This document shows positions 11,060 to 22,322 of a stretch of 64,000 nucleotides of DNA, piece after piece (the stretch's first letter is position 1; every line of letters begins with the position of its first letter). This stretch comes from Euglena gracilis (lineage: Eukaryota > Euglenida > Euglenophyceae > Euglenales): NCBI GenBank assembly GCA_039621445.1, contig CP154956.1, forward strand, positions 25,239,672 to 25,303,671. Direction: 5' to 3'. The position numbers were made by a program, and so were the translations under genes. The notes beneath the pieces were generated by a model. It saw nothing but the letters and a program-made list of their open reading frames with translations, ran no database searches and was not told where the DNA came from.

Positions 11060-11248
11060 AAACCGTGTTTGGGCCGATTTCGAGACTTTAAAAGTCTTAA
11101 ATCTTCGCCCAAAACACGGTTTCAAACAAGAACAGTGTTTTGGGCCAAGGTTTTAGGGGGGCCCAGGGGCGACCACAGCGCCTTCGGCGCCGCGGTCCCC
11201 GCCCCTGGGCTCCCCCTAACTCTTGGCCCAAACACAGTTCTTGACACA
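11060..11248. mobile_element. 189-bp snapback element, copy 1
   Basis: Two consecutive hairpins. The first pairs AAACCGTGTTTGGGC with GCCCAAAACACGGTTT around an AGACTTTAAAAGTCT palindrome. The second is a ~120-bp near-perfect palindrome with GGCGCC-TTC-GGCGCC at its tip and AAGAAC/GTTCTT at its base. A second, nearly identical copy lies at 14181-14369, and AAAC is found at both edges of both copies. Confidence 0.65.
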
Positions 11249-11280
11249 AACAGCATTTTGGGAGATGACAAACATAGGAG

Positions 11281-11393
11281 GCTAGGCACAGTGGGGGGAG
11301 GGGGGGGGGGCCAGGGGGGGGCGAGCGGCCGCGCGGGCGGCCGCGCAGGGGGGAGGGGGGGGAGGGGGGTCCGAGGGCGGCCGCGCGGGCGGA
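11281..11393 (+). repeat. G-rich direct repeat, copy 1
   Basis: Begins GCTAGGCACAGTGGGGGGAG and runs into GCGAGCGGCCGCGCGGGCGG. The same order of words recurs at 11784, so this is a dispersed direct repeat with a TA-flanked foldback between the copies. CGGCCGCG words are tandemly repeated. Confidence 0.7.
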
Positions 11394-11533
11394 AGGCATC
11401 CTAAAATCGGTGATTTTCGGGTCCAAAAAGTGGTCATTTTTTGCCATTTTTGGGCCATTTTTGACCAAAAAAAGTGCTTTTTTGGCCGCGCTCTGCGCGC
11501 GGCCCCCAAATTTGCCATTTTGTGTCCGAAAAT

Positions 11534-11718
11534 GGTACCACCCCCCCCCCCCTTATTGTCCCCCCCCCCTTATTGTCCCTGGGCCCCGGCCAACGGGGGT
11601 TTTTTTGGCCCGGCCAATGAAAATTCCTTTGGTACCCCCTTATTGTCCCCCCCCCTTATTGTCCCGTCGGGCCTCCCGGGGAGAGGTGGGTGGGACAATA
11701 AGGGGGGGGGGGGTGGTA
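11534..11718. mobile_element. TA-flanked C/G-run foldback (185 bp)
   Basis: The ends read TACCACCCCCC and GGGGGGTGGTA, perfect inverses including TA at both edges. TTATTGTCCC words next to C-runs are repeated in the left half and inverted (GGGACAATAAGG) at the right. The TA at both ends could be a TA target duplication, as for Tc1/mariner-type elements, but no transposase is seen. Confidence 0.6.
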
Positions 11719-11783
11719 ATTTTTGGTCATTTTTGGGCCTCAAAAAATCGCGATTTTTTCACCAAAATTTTTTTCTTGGCTAT

Positions 11784-11935
11784 GCTAGGCACAGTGGGGG
11801 GAGGGGGGGGTCCAGGGGGGGGGGGGCGAGCGGCCGCGCGGGCGGCCGCGCGGGCGGCCGCGCAGGGGCCGCACAGGGGGGGGGGAGGGGGGGGTCCCGG
11901 ACCCCCCCGAGCGGCGCGCCTAGCCTCCATACGTG
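11784..11935 (+). repeat. G-rich direct repeat, copy 2
   Basis: Same start (GCTAGGCACAGTGGGGGGAG) and CGGCCGCG words as copy 1 at 11281, with longer G-runs. No function inferred. Confidence 0.7.
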
Positions 11936-12065
11936 TCATGTTCCAAACGTGCCCAAGTTTGGTTTTAGGGGTTTGGCTTCTCCGGTGAACTTCACCAAAA
12001 GGCCATTTTTTGACCGAAAAATCAAAAAATGTCATTTTTGCAACTTTTTATGAAATTTTATGTAA

Positions 12066-12150
12066 AGTTTCGGTGCCTTCGGCGCCGTGGTCCCCGCCCC
12101 CGGGCTCCCCCTAACTCTTGGACATCAGGCGGTTTTTGTTGCAAGAAGGA
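12066..12150. repeat. Truncated relative of the snapback element
   Basis: Has the GGTGCCTTCGGCGCC tip and the right arm with GGCTCCCCCTAACTCTTGG, but the left arm is missing. It looks like a half copy of the element at 11060-11248. Confidence 0.5.
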
Positions 12151-12212
12151 GCAATTCTTTGCACAAAAAAATTTACTGGCAAACCCCCAAAACGGTCCAA
12201 AAAAGTCCACTG

Positions 12213-12285
12213 ATGAACTTCACCGGTGAAGTTCACCGGCCGAAGGTGCCCCTCCCCTCCTCACCGGTGAACTTCACCGGGGTTC
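12213..12285. repeat. Cluster of GGTGAACTTCACC palindromes
   Basis: Contains the perfect 20-bp palindrome GAACTTCACCGGTGAAGTTC and two further half copies; another half copy lies at about 11980. Possible protein-binding or cruciform site; the role is unknown. Confidence 0.55.
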
Positions 12286-12308
12286 CTCAGCCCCCCCCCC
12301 ACCCCTGT

Positions 12309-12405
12309 CCAACCTCCAAGGTGTTAGGGGGGATCGGGGGTGACCACGGCGCTTTCGGTGCCGCGGTCCCCACCCCCGATCTCCCCCTGACTCTTGGACA
12401 ACACA
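12309..12405. repeat. Diverged snapback palindrome
   Basis: A ~97-bp imperfect palindrome from TGTCCAA to TTGGACA with GCGCTTTCGGTGC at the tip, related to the second hairpin of the 11060-11248 element. Mismatches suggest an old copy. Confidence 0.55.
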
Positions 12406-12409
12406 CAAC

Positions 12410-13290
12410 TTTTGTTGCAAAAAAGCGGTGAGGGACGCCGGTTCCGTCGTGAACACGGCATCGGAGACGCCAGTTCTGCCCTTCACGCCTTTTCTGATAT
12501 ATATTAGGTGTATTTTAACATTTTGTTGGAAGGAAAACCATTACCATCTAGCTGCCCTTCGGGCAGCACTGAAATTTAACATTTTAGCTCCCTTGTCCCC
12601 AGCCCACATTGGTCTTTGGGTTTGGGATAACTTTTTTTAAAAATGGAGGAAAACCCTGCACGCACGACCCATCCCGTCCGGCGCACCCACGCTCCCCAGG
12701 GGTCCAATCTTAAAAAGAATTTCATGTGACCATTTCACCTTTCTATACAGAAAAAATGGCCACCGTTTCGCTACCCTGCGGGTGGCACGGGGTAAAAACC
12801 TTTGCTTTTCTTCGATAAAAATTGAGGTGATTGTGAACGTTTTGTGGTTCTGCAAATTTTCTTGTGGATAACAAACACGTTACCGTCTTGCCGCCCTTCG
12901 GGTAACAGCTTGCGGTTCCATATGTCGGTCTTCGGCATTCGGCGGAATGTTCGCCACCCCACCCCCACCCCCCCGAGAAAAAATTGATCCGGCACCTATG
13001 CCTGGTGTAGTCCTGCCCCCCCCCCCCGCGACCAGGTGGGTGGAACAGATTGATTTAACACCTGTGTGAACCCTCCCTGGTGGGGAGTGTTTTGAGGGTG
13101 GGTTCTGGCCACAGTGAGCCGGCCCGTTTTTTTTTTTTTGGCGTTGTTTTTTTTACTTAATTCTAACAATGTTTTTTTTTGAAAAACGCCCAGTGGGTTT
13201 TGCATGGAAATTTTTTGATTGCACATTTTCAATGATTTTTGACAACTTCTGGGGCAATTTCTGCCAAAAAACTTCCTTCCGGCCCCGAGC
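12410..13290. other. No gene; short TTCG-type hairpins
   Basis: Mixed sequence containing GCTGCCC-TTC-GGGCAGC at about 12550 and related CCCTTCGGG words near 12895. C-runs at 12961-12975 and 13015-13028. No convincing coding frame. Confidence 0.4.
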
Positions 13291-13299
13291 GGATTTCCG

Positions 13300-13590
13300 G
13301 TGGTCGTGTCGGCCCGACCTGGTCTGCCCGACCAGGGAGGTCGGCCCGACCATGGTCGGGCCGACCTTATCGACCTGTGGTGGTCGGGCCGACCTGGTCG
13401 GCCCAACCACCATTTTTTTGCACTTCCCCCCCCCCCCCTTCTGGAAATTTAAGCCCCCCCCCCCTGAAAAAAACTTTTATCCGAACTACCCCAACACCAG
13501 TCAAAACCCACTAAAATGGCTCCAGAACCCACCAATCGGGGGTGAATATGCAAAAACTTGGGGGGGAATGCCCCACTTTGGGCCACTTTT
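13300..13590 (+). repeat. CGACC-palindrome repeat, copy 1
   Basis: An array of GGTCGGCCCGACC-type palindromes ending in ACCACC, then T/A-rich sequence, a C-run, TTCTGGAAATTTAAG, a second C-run, and a segment with AAAACCCAC and AATCGGGGGTG. This order is the same as in one arm of the 5202-6437 foldback, with diverged sequence, and is repeated at 14505-14740. Confidence 0.65.
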
Positions 13591-13850
13591 GGCAAAAGTA
13601 CACCTCGGCGGCTCGAAAAACGCTCGTTTTCGGCTCAAAAACAGTTTTTCCGGGTCCGGGAGGCCAAAAAACATCGTTTCGGGCAAAAAATTTTTTTCGA
13701 TTTTTTCGACTTTTTTGACCCGGTTTTGACCCAAAGTCAATGGGTCGGCGGCCCAAAACGGGGTGCTGGCGGGTCGAAAAACGCTCGTTTTCGGCTCGAA
13801 AACAGTTTTCCCGGGTCCGGGAGGCCAAAAAACATCGTTTCGGGGAAAAA

Positions 13851-13965
13851 TTTTTTTTTTTTTGGTTTTTTTTTTTTTTTTGTTTTTTTTTTTTTTTTTT
13901 GTTTTTATTTTTGTTTATTTTTTTTTATTTTTTTTTTTTTTTTTTTTTTTTTTTATTTTTTTTTT
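13851..13965. repeat. T-rich tract
   Basis: More than 100 bp of nearly pure T with occasional G or A, breaking a 125-bp monomer right after CGTTTCGGGGAAAA. It may be a retroposed tail, slippage or a consensus error. Confidence 0.8.
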
Positions 13966-14180
13966 GAAAAACGCTCGTTTTCGGCTCGAAAACAGTTTTC
14001 CCGGGTCCGGGAGGCCAAAAAACATCGTTTCGGGCAAAATTTTTTTTTAGATTTTTTTCGACTTTTCCGACCCGGTTTTGACCCAAAGTCAACGGGTCGG
14101 TGGCCCAAAACGGGGCGCTGGCGGGTCGAAAAACGCTCATTTTCGGCTCAAAAACAGTTTTCCCGGGTCCGGCAGGCCAG

Positions 14181-14369
14181 AAACCGTGTTTGGGCCGATT
14201 TTGAGACTTTAAAAGTCTTAAATCTTCGCCCAAAACACGGTTTCAAACAAGAACAGTGTTTTGGGCCAAGGTTTTAGGGGGGCCCAGGGGCGACCACGGC
14301 GCCTTCGGCGCCGCGGTCCCCGCCCCTGGGCTCCCCCTAACTCTTGGCCCAAACACAGTTCTTGACACA
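14181..14369. mobile_element. 189-bp snapback element, copy 2, inserted in a monomer
   Basis: Nearly identical to 11060-11248. It splits a 125-bp monomer between GGCCAG and AAACATCG. AGAAAC stands on both sides (14179-14184 and 14370-14375), and removing one copy with the insert restores a normal monomer, which supports transposition with a short target duplication. Confidence 0.7.
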
Positions 14370-14504
14370 AGAAACATCGTTTCGGGCAAAAAATTTTTTT
14401 GATTTTTTTCCACTTTTCCGACCCGGTTTTGACCCAAAGTCAATGGCTCGGCGGCCCAAAACGGGGCGCTGGCGGGTCGAAAAACGCTCGTTTTCGGCCC
14501 CGAG

Positions 14505-14771
14505 CCGGTGGTCGCTGTGGTGGTCGGCCCGACATGGTCGGCCCGACCAGGTGGTCGGCCCGACCAATGGTCGGGCCGACCATGTTCGTCCTGTGGTGGT
14601 CGGGCCGACCAGGTCGGCCCGACCACCATTTTTTTGCACTCCGGCCCCCCCCCCCCTTTCTGGAAATTTAAGCCCCCCCCCTGAAACTTTTTTTTGTGCA
14701 AATCACCCCAAAACCAGTCAAAACCCACTTAACGTGACCCCCCCTTGGGGGGGCGACAATTAGGGGGGGGG
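14505..14771 (+). repeat. CGACC-palindrome repeat, copy 2
   Basis: Same orientation and order as 13300-13590: GGTCGGCCCGACC palindromes, ACCACC, T-run, C-run, CTGGAAATTTAAG, C-run, AAAACCCAC. It ends in a G-run that touches the first satellite unit. Confidence 0.65.
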
Positions 14772-16513
14772 TCGCTGAGCTCTTATCTCTTTAGAGTAAG
14801 AGCGAAGCTTACCACCCCGGTTCGGGACCCCCCCCTGACCCCCCCCCCCCCCCCCCCCCCCACCCCCGCCACCCCTGAGTAGGCAGGGAGGCCTGAGGAT
14901 TATCGTTGTGATCGAATTTCCGGGGCCCCAAAGTGAATATCCTATAGGTTAGGAGACGGTCCCAGCTTGCCCAAGCACCCTCACAATAGCCGTAGCTCTC
15001 CGCCGGTTCGGAGATCGGGCCCGAGCAAAAAAGTTGCGTACCGTTTTTTTTTTTCGGGGAAATTGCAGGTTTTTGGGGGGTCAAAAAATCGAAAAATTCA
15101 AAATATCTCGAAAACGCTGCGGAGTTGAGAAAAATTAAAGAGGACGTCATTCCACAACTTTGGGACGCCCGATCGATCGGTATGCGCGGTTTGGGCCAAC
15201 TCCCCGCCTAGCCCGAGATACGGCCGTTTTGGGGTTTTGGGCCAGTTTGGCCAGTTTTGGCCATTTCGGGCCTGTACAGGGCTCGAAACCGTAATTCGCC
15301 CGTATCTCGGGCTAGACGGGGAGTTGCAGCCCAAACCAGGGGGTCACTCATTGGGTTTGGGGGGGGGTTTTGACCGTTTTTTGGGGTTCCCGGGGCCTGG
15401 TTGTGCCATTTTGGGCCATTTTTGGGTATTCGGGGACCCCTGCGGGGGTTCGAGGGCCGCCGGGCTGGGGTCCAAAAATCGAAAAATTCAAAATATCTCG
15501 AAAACGCTGCTGAGTTGAGGAAAAGTGATGGCGACCTCATTTGACGACCTTGGAACGCCCTATCGATCGGTATGCGCGGTTTAGGACAACTCCTTGCCTA
15601 GCCCGAGATACGGCCGTTTTGGGGGTTTTGGGCCCTTTTTGCCAGTTTTGGCCCGTTTTTGGGCAGAAAACGGAAATTTGCCGTATCTCGGGCGAGACGG
15701 GGAGTTGGGACCAAACTTGGGAGTCAAACATTCCGTTTGGGGGGGGGGGTTTGACCGTTTTTTGGGGTTCCCGGGGTCTGGTTGTGCGATTTTGGCCAGT
15801 TTTGGGTGTTCGGGGACCCCATCGCGCGCCGTCAGGGCGGCTGGGTGAGGGGGTCGGGTGGCAGGTCGGGACCCAAAATTTTGAAAAAATTTTTTTCGCT
15901 CAAAAACACTTTTTTTCACTTCAGAACATCAAAAAAAGTGTTTTTGAGCGAAAAAAATTTTCCGACCCGGACCCCTCCCTCCCCCCTGGATTCCCCCCCC
16001 CCCCCCCTGGCCGGTGGACTTAGCCATTTTTGGGTCAAAAAGTCAAAAAAATTCAAAAAATTTTTTTTCGCCCAAAACCATGTTTTTTGAAATCCCGAAC
16101 CAGAAAAAGTGTTTTCGAGCCAAAAATGAGCATTTTTCGACCCGCCGGCGCCCCGTTTTGGGGTGCCGACCCTTTGACTTTGGGTCAAAACCGGGTAAAA
16201 AAAGTCGAAAAAAATCGAAAAAATTTTTTTGCCCGAAACGATGTTTTTTGGCCTCCCGGACCCAGAAAAACTGTTTTTGAGCCAAAAATGAGCGTTTTTC
16301 GACCCGCCGGCGCCCCGTTTTGGGCCGCCAACCCATTGACTTTGGGTCAAAACCGGGTCAAAAAAGTCGAAAAAAATCGAAAATTTTTTTTTGCCCCAAA
16401 ACGATGTTTTTTGGCCTCCCCGACCGAAAACTGTGTTTGAGCCAAAATGAGCGTTTTTCCCCGGGCCGGGGCCGGGTGGTCTCCCAAAAGCTCAGCTCTA
16501 CGTCACACCCTGG
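14772..16513 (+). repeat. Satellite unit L1 (1742 bp)
   Basis: Begins directly after a G-run without the first half of the hairpin module. Its C-run (about 14823-14865) is followed by a variant of the conserved block. Confidence 0.85.
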
Positions 16514-19006
16514 TCGCTGAGCTCTTATCTCTTTAGAGTAAGAGCGAAGCTTACCACCCCGGGGGGGGGTCGGTCTCTCCCGCCCCCCCCGCCCCCCCCG
16601 CCCCCCCCCCCCCCGCCCCCCCCCCCCCCGGCCCCCCCCGCCCCCCCTGGTAGGTCCGGACCCGGATTATCGATGTTGGGTGGCCCCCAAACCCCCCCAT
16701 CCCCCCTCCCCCCCCCCCATACCCCCCCTAACCCCCCCCATACCCCCCCCCCCCCCCCCCAAACATAGAAATAATAAAAAATACCCCCCCCATACCCCCC
16801 CCTCCCCCCCCATACCGAAAATTTTTTTGCCCGTTTTTTTTTTTTTTTGGCCTCCGACCCTTTTGGTGGCCAACGTATCAACTTTCGAGTCCCGGGGGGG
16901 GGCCCCTCCCCGGGCCCCCCCCCCGGACGAAAAAAATTCCCAAAACCGTTTTTTTTTTCCAAACCGTTTTGGTCTCGCGGGACGTATGCAACTGTTTTCC
17001 CGGGGGGGCCCCCCCCGTTTTTTTTGAGAGGCAAAAAAAAAATTTTTAAAATTTTTTGTGCCCAAAAATCGTTTTTGTCAAATCCGGACAGACTGTTCGA
17101 GTGCCCGGACCCCCCCCCCCCCCGGCCCCCCCCGCAAAAAAATAAATGACCAAAAATGTCACAAAAAACCGTTTTTTTTTTTTGTGGCCATCGCCATTTT
17201 TTTGTTCCGGGCCATAAATCATCCAAAATCTCCAACCCTCCCCCAAACCCCCATATACCCCCCCATAATCGCTGAATAGAAACCATACCCCCCCCCCCCC
17301 ATACCCCCCCCCCCCCCCATCCCCCCCCCCCCCCCCCCCCCCCCCACCCCCCCCCCCCCCCCCCCCCCCCCTGGGTATGGGGCCCCGAGGATTATCGATG
17401 TGATTGGATTTCCGTGCCCCCAAAATGAGTAGCCTATAGGTTAGGGGACGATCCCTAGTTTCCAGCGCCCTTCGTTACCCGCAACTCTCCCGCCAGTCCG
17501 GAGATATGGCCCGAAAAAAGTTGTCTACCGTTTTTTTTTCCGGGGAAATTGCAGGGTCATTTTGGGGTCAAAAATCGAAAAATTTCAAAATCTCGAAAAC
17601 GCTGGGAGTTGAGAAAAAGTGACAAAGACGTAATTCCTCAACTTTGGGACGCCCTATCGATCGGTATGCGCGGTTTGGGCCGACTCCCCGCCTAGCCCGA
17701 GATACGGCCGTTTTGTGGTTTTGGGCCAGTTTGGCCAGTTTTGGCCGTTTCGGGCCCGTTCGGGGCCCGAAACCGTACATTGCCCATATCTCGAGCTAGA
17801 CGGGGAGTTGGAACCCAAACCAGGGGGTCAAACATTATGTTTAGGGGGGGGTTTTGACCGTTTTTTGGGGTTCCCGGGGTCTGGTTGCGCCATTTTGGGC
17901 CATTTTTGGGTATTCGGGGACCCCTGCGGGGGTTCGAGGGCCGCCGGGCTGGGGTCCAAAAATCGAAAAATTCAAAATATCTCGAAAACGCTGCGGAGTT
18001 GAGGAAAAGTGATGGCGACCTTATTTGACGACCTTGGAACGCCCTATCGATCGGTATGCGCGGTTTGGGCCAACTCCTTGCCTAGCCCGAGATACGGCCG
18101 TTTTGGGGGTTTTGGGCCCGTTTTGCCAGTTTTGGCCCGTTTTGGGCCCGAAACCGTAAATTGGCCGTATCTCGGGCTAGACGGGGAGTTGGGACCCAAA
18201 CTGGGGGTCAAACATTACGTTTAGGGGAGGGGTTTTGACCGTTTTTTGGGGTTCCCGGGGTCTGGTTGTGCGATTTTGGCCCGTTTTGGGTGTTCGGGGA
18301 CCCCATCCCGCGCCGTCAGGGCGGCTGGGTGTTGAGGGGTCGTGTGGCAGGTCGGGACCCAAAATTTTGAAAAAATTTTTTTCGCTCAAAAACACTTTTT
18401 TTTACTTAAGAACATCAAAATAAGTGTTTTTGAGCAAAAAAATTTTTCCGACCCGGCCCCCTCCAGCCCCCCTGGACCCCCCCCCCCCCCCCCTGGCCGG
18501 TGGACTTAGCCATTTTTGGGTCAAAAAGTCAAAAAAATTCAAAAAATTTTTTTTCGCCCAAAACCATGTTTTTTGACCTTACCGACCCAGAAAAAGTCTT
18601 TTCGAGCCAAAAATGAGCATTTTTCGACCCGCCGGCGCCCCGTTTTGGGGTGCCGACCCTTTGACTTTGGGTCAAAACCGGGTGAAAAAAGTCGAAAAAA
18701 ATCGAAAAAATTTTTTTTGCCCGAAACGATGTTTTTTGGCCTCCCGGACCCAGAAAAACTGTTTTTGAGCCAAAAATGAGCGTTTTTCGACCCGCCGGCG
18801 CCCCGTTTTGGGCCGCCAACCCATTGACTTTGGGTCAAAACCGGGTCAAAAAAGTCGAAAAAACTCGAAATTTTTTTTTTGCCCCAAAACAATGATTTTT
18901 GGTCTCCCCGACCGCGAAAACCCGTGTTTTGAGCCGAAAATGAGCGTCTTTCCCGGGCCAGGCCGGTGTGGTCTCCCAAAGAGCTCAGCTCTACGTCACA
19001 CCCTGG
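16514..19006 (+). repeat. Satellite unit L2 (2493 bp), with expanded C-rich part
   Basis: About 750 bp longer than its neighbours because the C-run region (about 16560-17375) is expanded and diverged, with the TTATCGATGT word present near both its ends (about 16668 and 17393). CCCATACCCCCC repeats fill much of it. Confidence 0.8.
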
Positions 19007-19080
19007 TCGCTGAGCTCTTATCTCTTTAGAGTAAGAGCGAAGCTTACCACCGGGGCCGGAGGGGGGGTCGGACCCCCCCC

Positions 19081-19138
<58 letters not shown>

Positions 19139-20774
19139 TGGGTAGGTCCGGAAACCCTAGGATTATCGATGTGACTGGATTTCCGGGCCCCCAAAGTGAA
19201 TGGCCTATAGGTTAGGGGACGATCCCTAGTACCTCCAGAGCCCTTCGGTTACCCGCAACTCTCCGCCAGTCCGGAGATATGGCCCGAGCAAAAAAGTTGT
19301 CTACCGTTTTTTTTTCCGGGGAAATTGCAGGGTTATTTTGGGGTCGAAAATCGAAAATTTCAAAATATGTCGAACACGGTGGGGAGTTGAGAAAAAGTGA
19401 AGAGGACGTCATTCCTCAACTTTGGGACGCCCGATCGATCGTATGCGCGGTTTGAGCCCACTCCCCGCGTAGCCCGAGAGACGGCGGTTTTGTGGTTTTG
19501 GGCCAGTTTGGCCAGTTTTGGCCATTTCGGGCCCGTTCGGGGCCCGAAACCGTAATTGCCCATATCTCGGGCTAGACGGGGAGTTGGAACCCAAACCAGG
19601 GGTCAAACAATACGTTTAGGGGGGGGGTTTTGACCGTTTTTTGGGGTTCCCGGGGTCTGGTTGTGCCATTTTGGGCCATTTTTGGGTATTCGGGGACCCC
19701 TGCGGGGGTTCGAGGGCCGCCGGGCTGGGGTCCAAAAATCGAAAACTTTCTAATATCTCGAAAACGCTGCGGAGTTGAGGAAAAGTGATGGCGACCTTAT
19801 TTGACGACCTTGGAACGCCCTATCGATCGGTATGCGGGGCTTGGGCCAACTCCTCGCTTAGCCCGAGATACGGCCGTTTTGGGGGTTTTGGGCCCGTTTT
19901 GCCAGTTTTGGCCTGTTTTGGGCCCGAAACCGGAAATTGGCCGTATCTCGGGCTAGACGGGGAGTTGGGACACAAACTGGGGGTCAAAAATTACGGTTAA
20001 GGAGGGGTTTTGGCCGTTTTTTGGGGTTCCCGGGGTCTGGTTGTGCGATTTTGGCCAGTTTTGGGTGTTCGGGGCCCCCATCGCGCGCCGTCAGGGCGGC
20101 TCGGTGAGGGGGGGTCGGGTGGCAGGTCGGGACCCAAAATTTTGAAAATTTTTTTTCGCTCAAAAACACTTTTTTTCACTTCAGAACATCAAAAAAAGTG
20201 TTTTTGAGCGAAAAAAATTTTTCCGACCCGGACCCCTCCATTCCCCCTGGATCCCCCCCCCCCCCCCGCGGGGGGCTTTGCCCTTTTTTGCAAAAAATCA
20301 AAAAAATTCAAAAAATTTTTTTTTCTTTTAAAACAATGTTTTTTGACCTTAAGGACTCTAAAAAAGTGTTTTCAAGCTAAAATTGAGCATTTTTTGTCCC
20401 GCCAGCGCCCCGTTTTGGGGTGCCGACCCTTTGACTTTGGGTCAAAACCGGGTGAAAAAAGTCGAAAAAAATCGAAAAAATTTTTTTGCCCGAAACGATG
20501 TTTTTTGGCCTCCCGGACCCAGAAAAACTGTTTTTGAGCCAAAAATGAGCGTTTTTCGACCCCCCGGCGCCCCGTTTTGGGCCGCCAACCCATTGACTTT
20601 GGGTTAAAGCCGGGTCAAAAAAGTCGAAAAATATCGAAAAATTTTTTTTGCCCCAAAACGATGTTTTTTGGCCTCCCGGACCGGGAAAACCTGTGTTTGA
20701 GTCGAAAATGCGCGTTTTTCCCGGGCCGGGCCGGGGTGGTCTCCCAAAGAGCTCAGCTCTACGTCACACCCTGG
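19007..20774 (+). repeat. Satellite unit L3 (1768 bp)
   Basis: Typical unit with the longest C-run in the window, nearly 60 C (about 19081-19138). Confidence 0.88.
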
Positions 20775-22155
20775 TCGCTGAGCTCTTATCTCTTTAGAGT
20801 AAGAGCGAAGCTTACCACCGGGGCCGGAGGGGGGGTCGGACCCCCCCGCCCCCCCCCGCCCCCCCCCGCCCCCCCCCGCCCCCCCCCGCCCCCCCCCCCC
20901 GCCCCCCCTGGGTAGGTCCGGAAACCCTAGGATTATCGATGTGACTGGATTTCCGGGCCCCCAAAGTGAATGGCCTATAGGTTAGGGGACGATCCCTAGT
21001 ACCTCCAGAGCCCTTCGGTTACCCGCAACTCTCCGCCAGTCCGGAGATATGGCCCGAGCAAAAAAGTTGTCTACCGTTTTTTTTTTCCGGGGAAATTGCA
21101 GGGTCATTTTGGGGTCAAAAAATCGAAAATTTCAAAATATCTCGAAAACGCTGGGGAGTTGAGAAAAAGTGAAGAGGACGTCATTCCTCAACTTTGGGAC
21201 GCCCGATCGATCGCTATGCGCGGTTTGGGCCGACTCCCCGCCTAGCCCGAGATACGGCCGTTTTGTGGTTTTGGGCCAGTTTGGCCAGTTTTGGCCGTTT
21301 CGGGGCGGTTCGGGGGCCCGAAACCGTAATTGCCCATATCTCCGGCTAGACGGGGAGTTGGGACCCAAACCAGGGGGTCAAACATTAGGGGGGGGGTTTT
21401 GACCGTTTTTTTGGGGTTCCCGGTGTCTGGTTGTGCCATTTTGGGCCATTTTTGGGTATTCGGGGACCCCTGCGGGGGTTCGAGGGCCGCCGGGCTGGGG
21501 TCAAAAAATCGAAAATTTCAAAATATCTCGAAAACGCTGCGGAGTTGAGGAAAAGTGATGGCGACCTTATTTGACGACCTTGGAACGCCCTATCGATCGG
21601 TATGCGCGGTTTGGGCCAACTCCTTGCCTAGCCCGAGATACGGCCGTTTTGGGGGTTTTGGGCCCGTTTTGCCAGTTTTGGTCTGTTTTTGGGCCCGAAA
21701 CCGTAAATTGGCCGTATCTCCGGCTAGACGGGGAGTTGGGACCCAAACTGGGGGTCAAACATTACGTTTAGGGGGGGGTTTTGACCGTTTTTTGGGGTTC
21801 CCGGGGTCTGGTTGTGCGATTTTGGCCAGTTTTGGGTGTTCGGGGACCCCATCGCGCGCCGTCAGGGCGGCTGGGGGGTCGGGTCGGGTCGGGTGTAGGT
21901 CGGGACCCAAAATTTTGAAAATTTTTTTTCGCTCAAAAACACTTTTTTTCACTTCAGAACATCAAAAAAAGTGTTTTTGACCAAAAAACTTTTTCCCACC
22001 CGGCCCCCACCCAGCCCCCTGCCTCCCCCCCCCCCCCCTGGCCGGTGGACTTAGCCATTTTTGGGTCAAAAGTCAAAAAAATTCAAAAAATTTTTTTTTT
22101 CCCCCAAAACCATGTTTTTTGACCTCCCGAAAAAAAAAAAAAAACAAAAAAAAAG

Positions 22156-22220
<65 letters not shown>

Positions 22221-22322
22221 AAAACCCCCAGCACCCCCCCCCCCCCCCTGGCCGCCAACCCATTGACTTCCCCCCCCCCCCCCCCCCCCCGGGCCCTACC
22301 CCCCCCCCCCCCCCCCCCCCCC
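20775..22322 (+). repeat. Satellite unit L4 (1548 bp), monomers replaced by A- and C-runs
   Basis: The monomer section is cut after TTTTTTGACCTCCCG and replaced by a ~95-bp A-rich tract (22129-22224) and C-runs. The first half of the next module is missing, so a C-run touches TCGCTGAGC of L5 directly. Confidence 0.85.
22129..22224. repeat. A-rich tract
   Basis: Nearly pure A with rare C or G, inside satellite unit L4; a counterpart of the T-rich tract at 13851-13965, also breaking a monomer. Confidence 0.85.

Larger units (their letters stand above)
13600..14500 (-). repeat. ~125-bp satellite monomers outside the array, inverted
   Basis: Successive monomers contain CCGGGTCCGGGAGGCC, AAACATCGTTTCGGGC, GACCCGGTTTTGACCC and GTCGAAAAACGCTCG. 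They are the same family as the monomers inside the satellite units but read on the opposite strand to the adjacent left array. They are interrupted by a T-rich stretch (13851-13965) and by the snapback insertion at 14181-14369. Confidence 0.8.

Noticed and set aside
17925-17950. GGGGTTCGAGGGCC-like word resembling a tRNA/SINE B box
   Set aside because: No A box at a suitable distance and no cloverleaf; the word is part of a GC-rich subrepeat.
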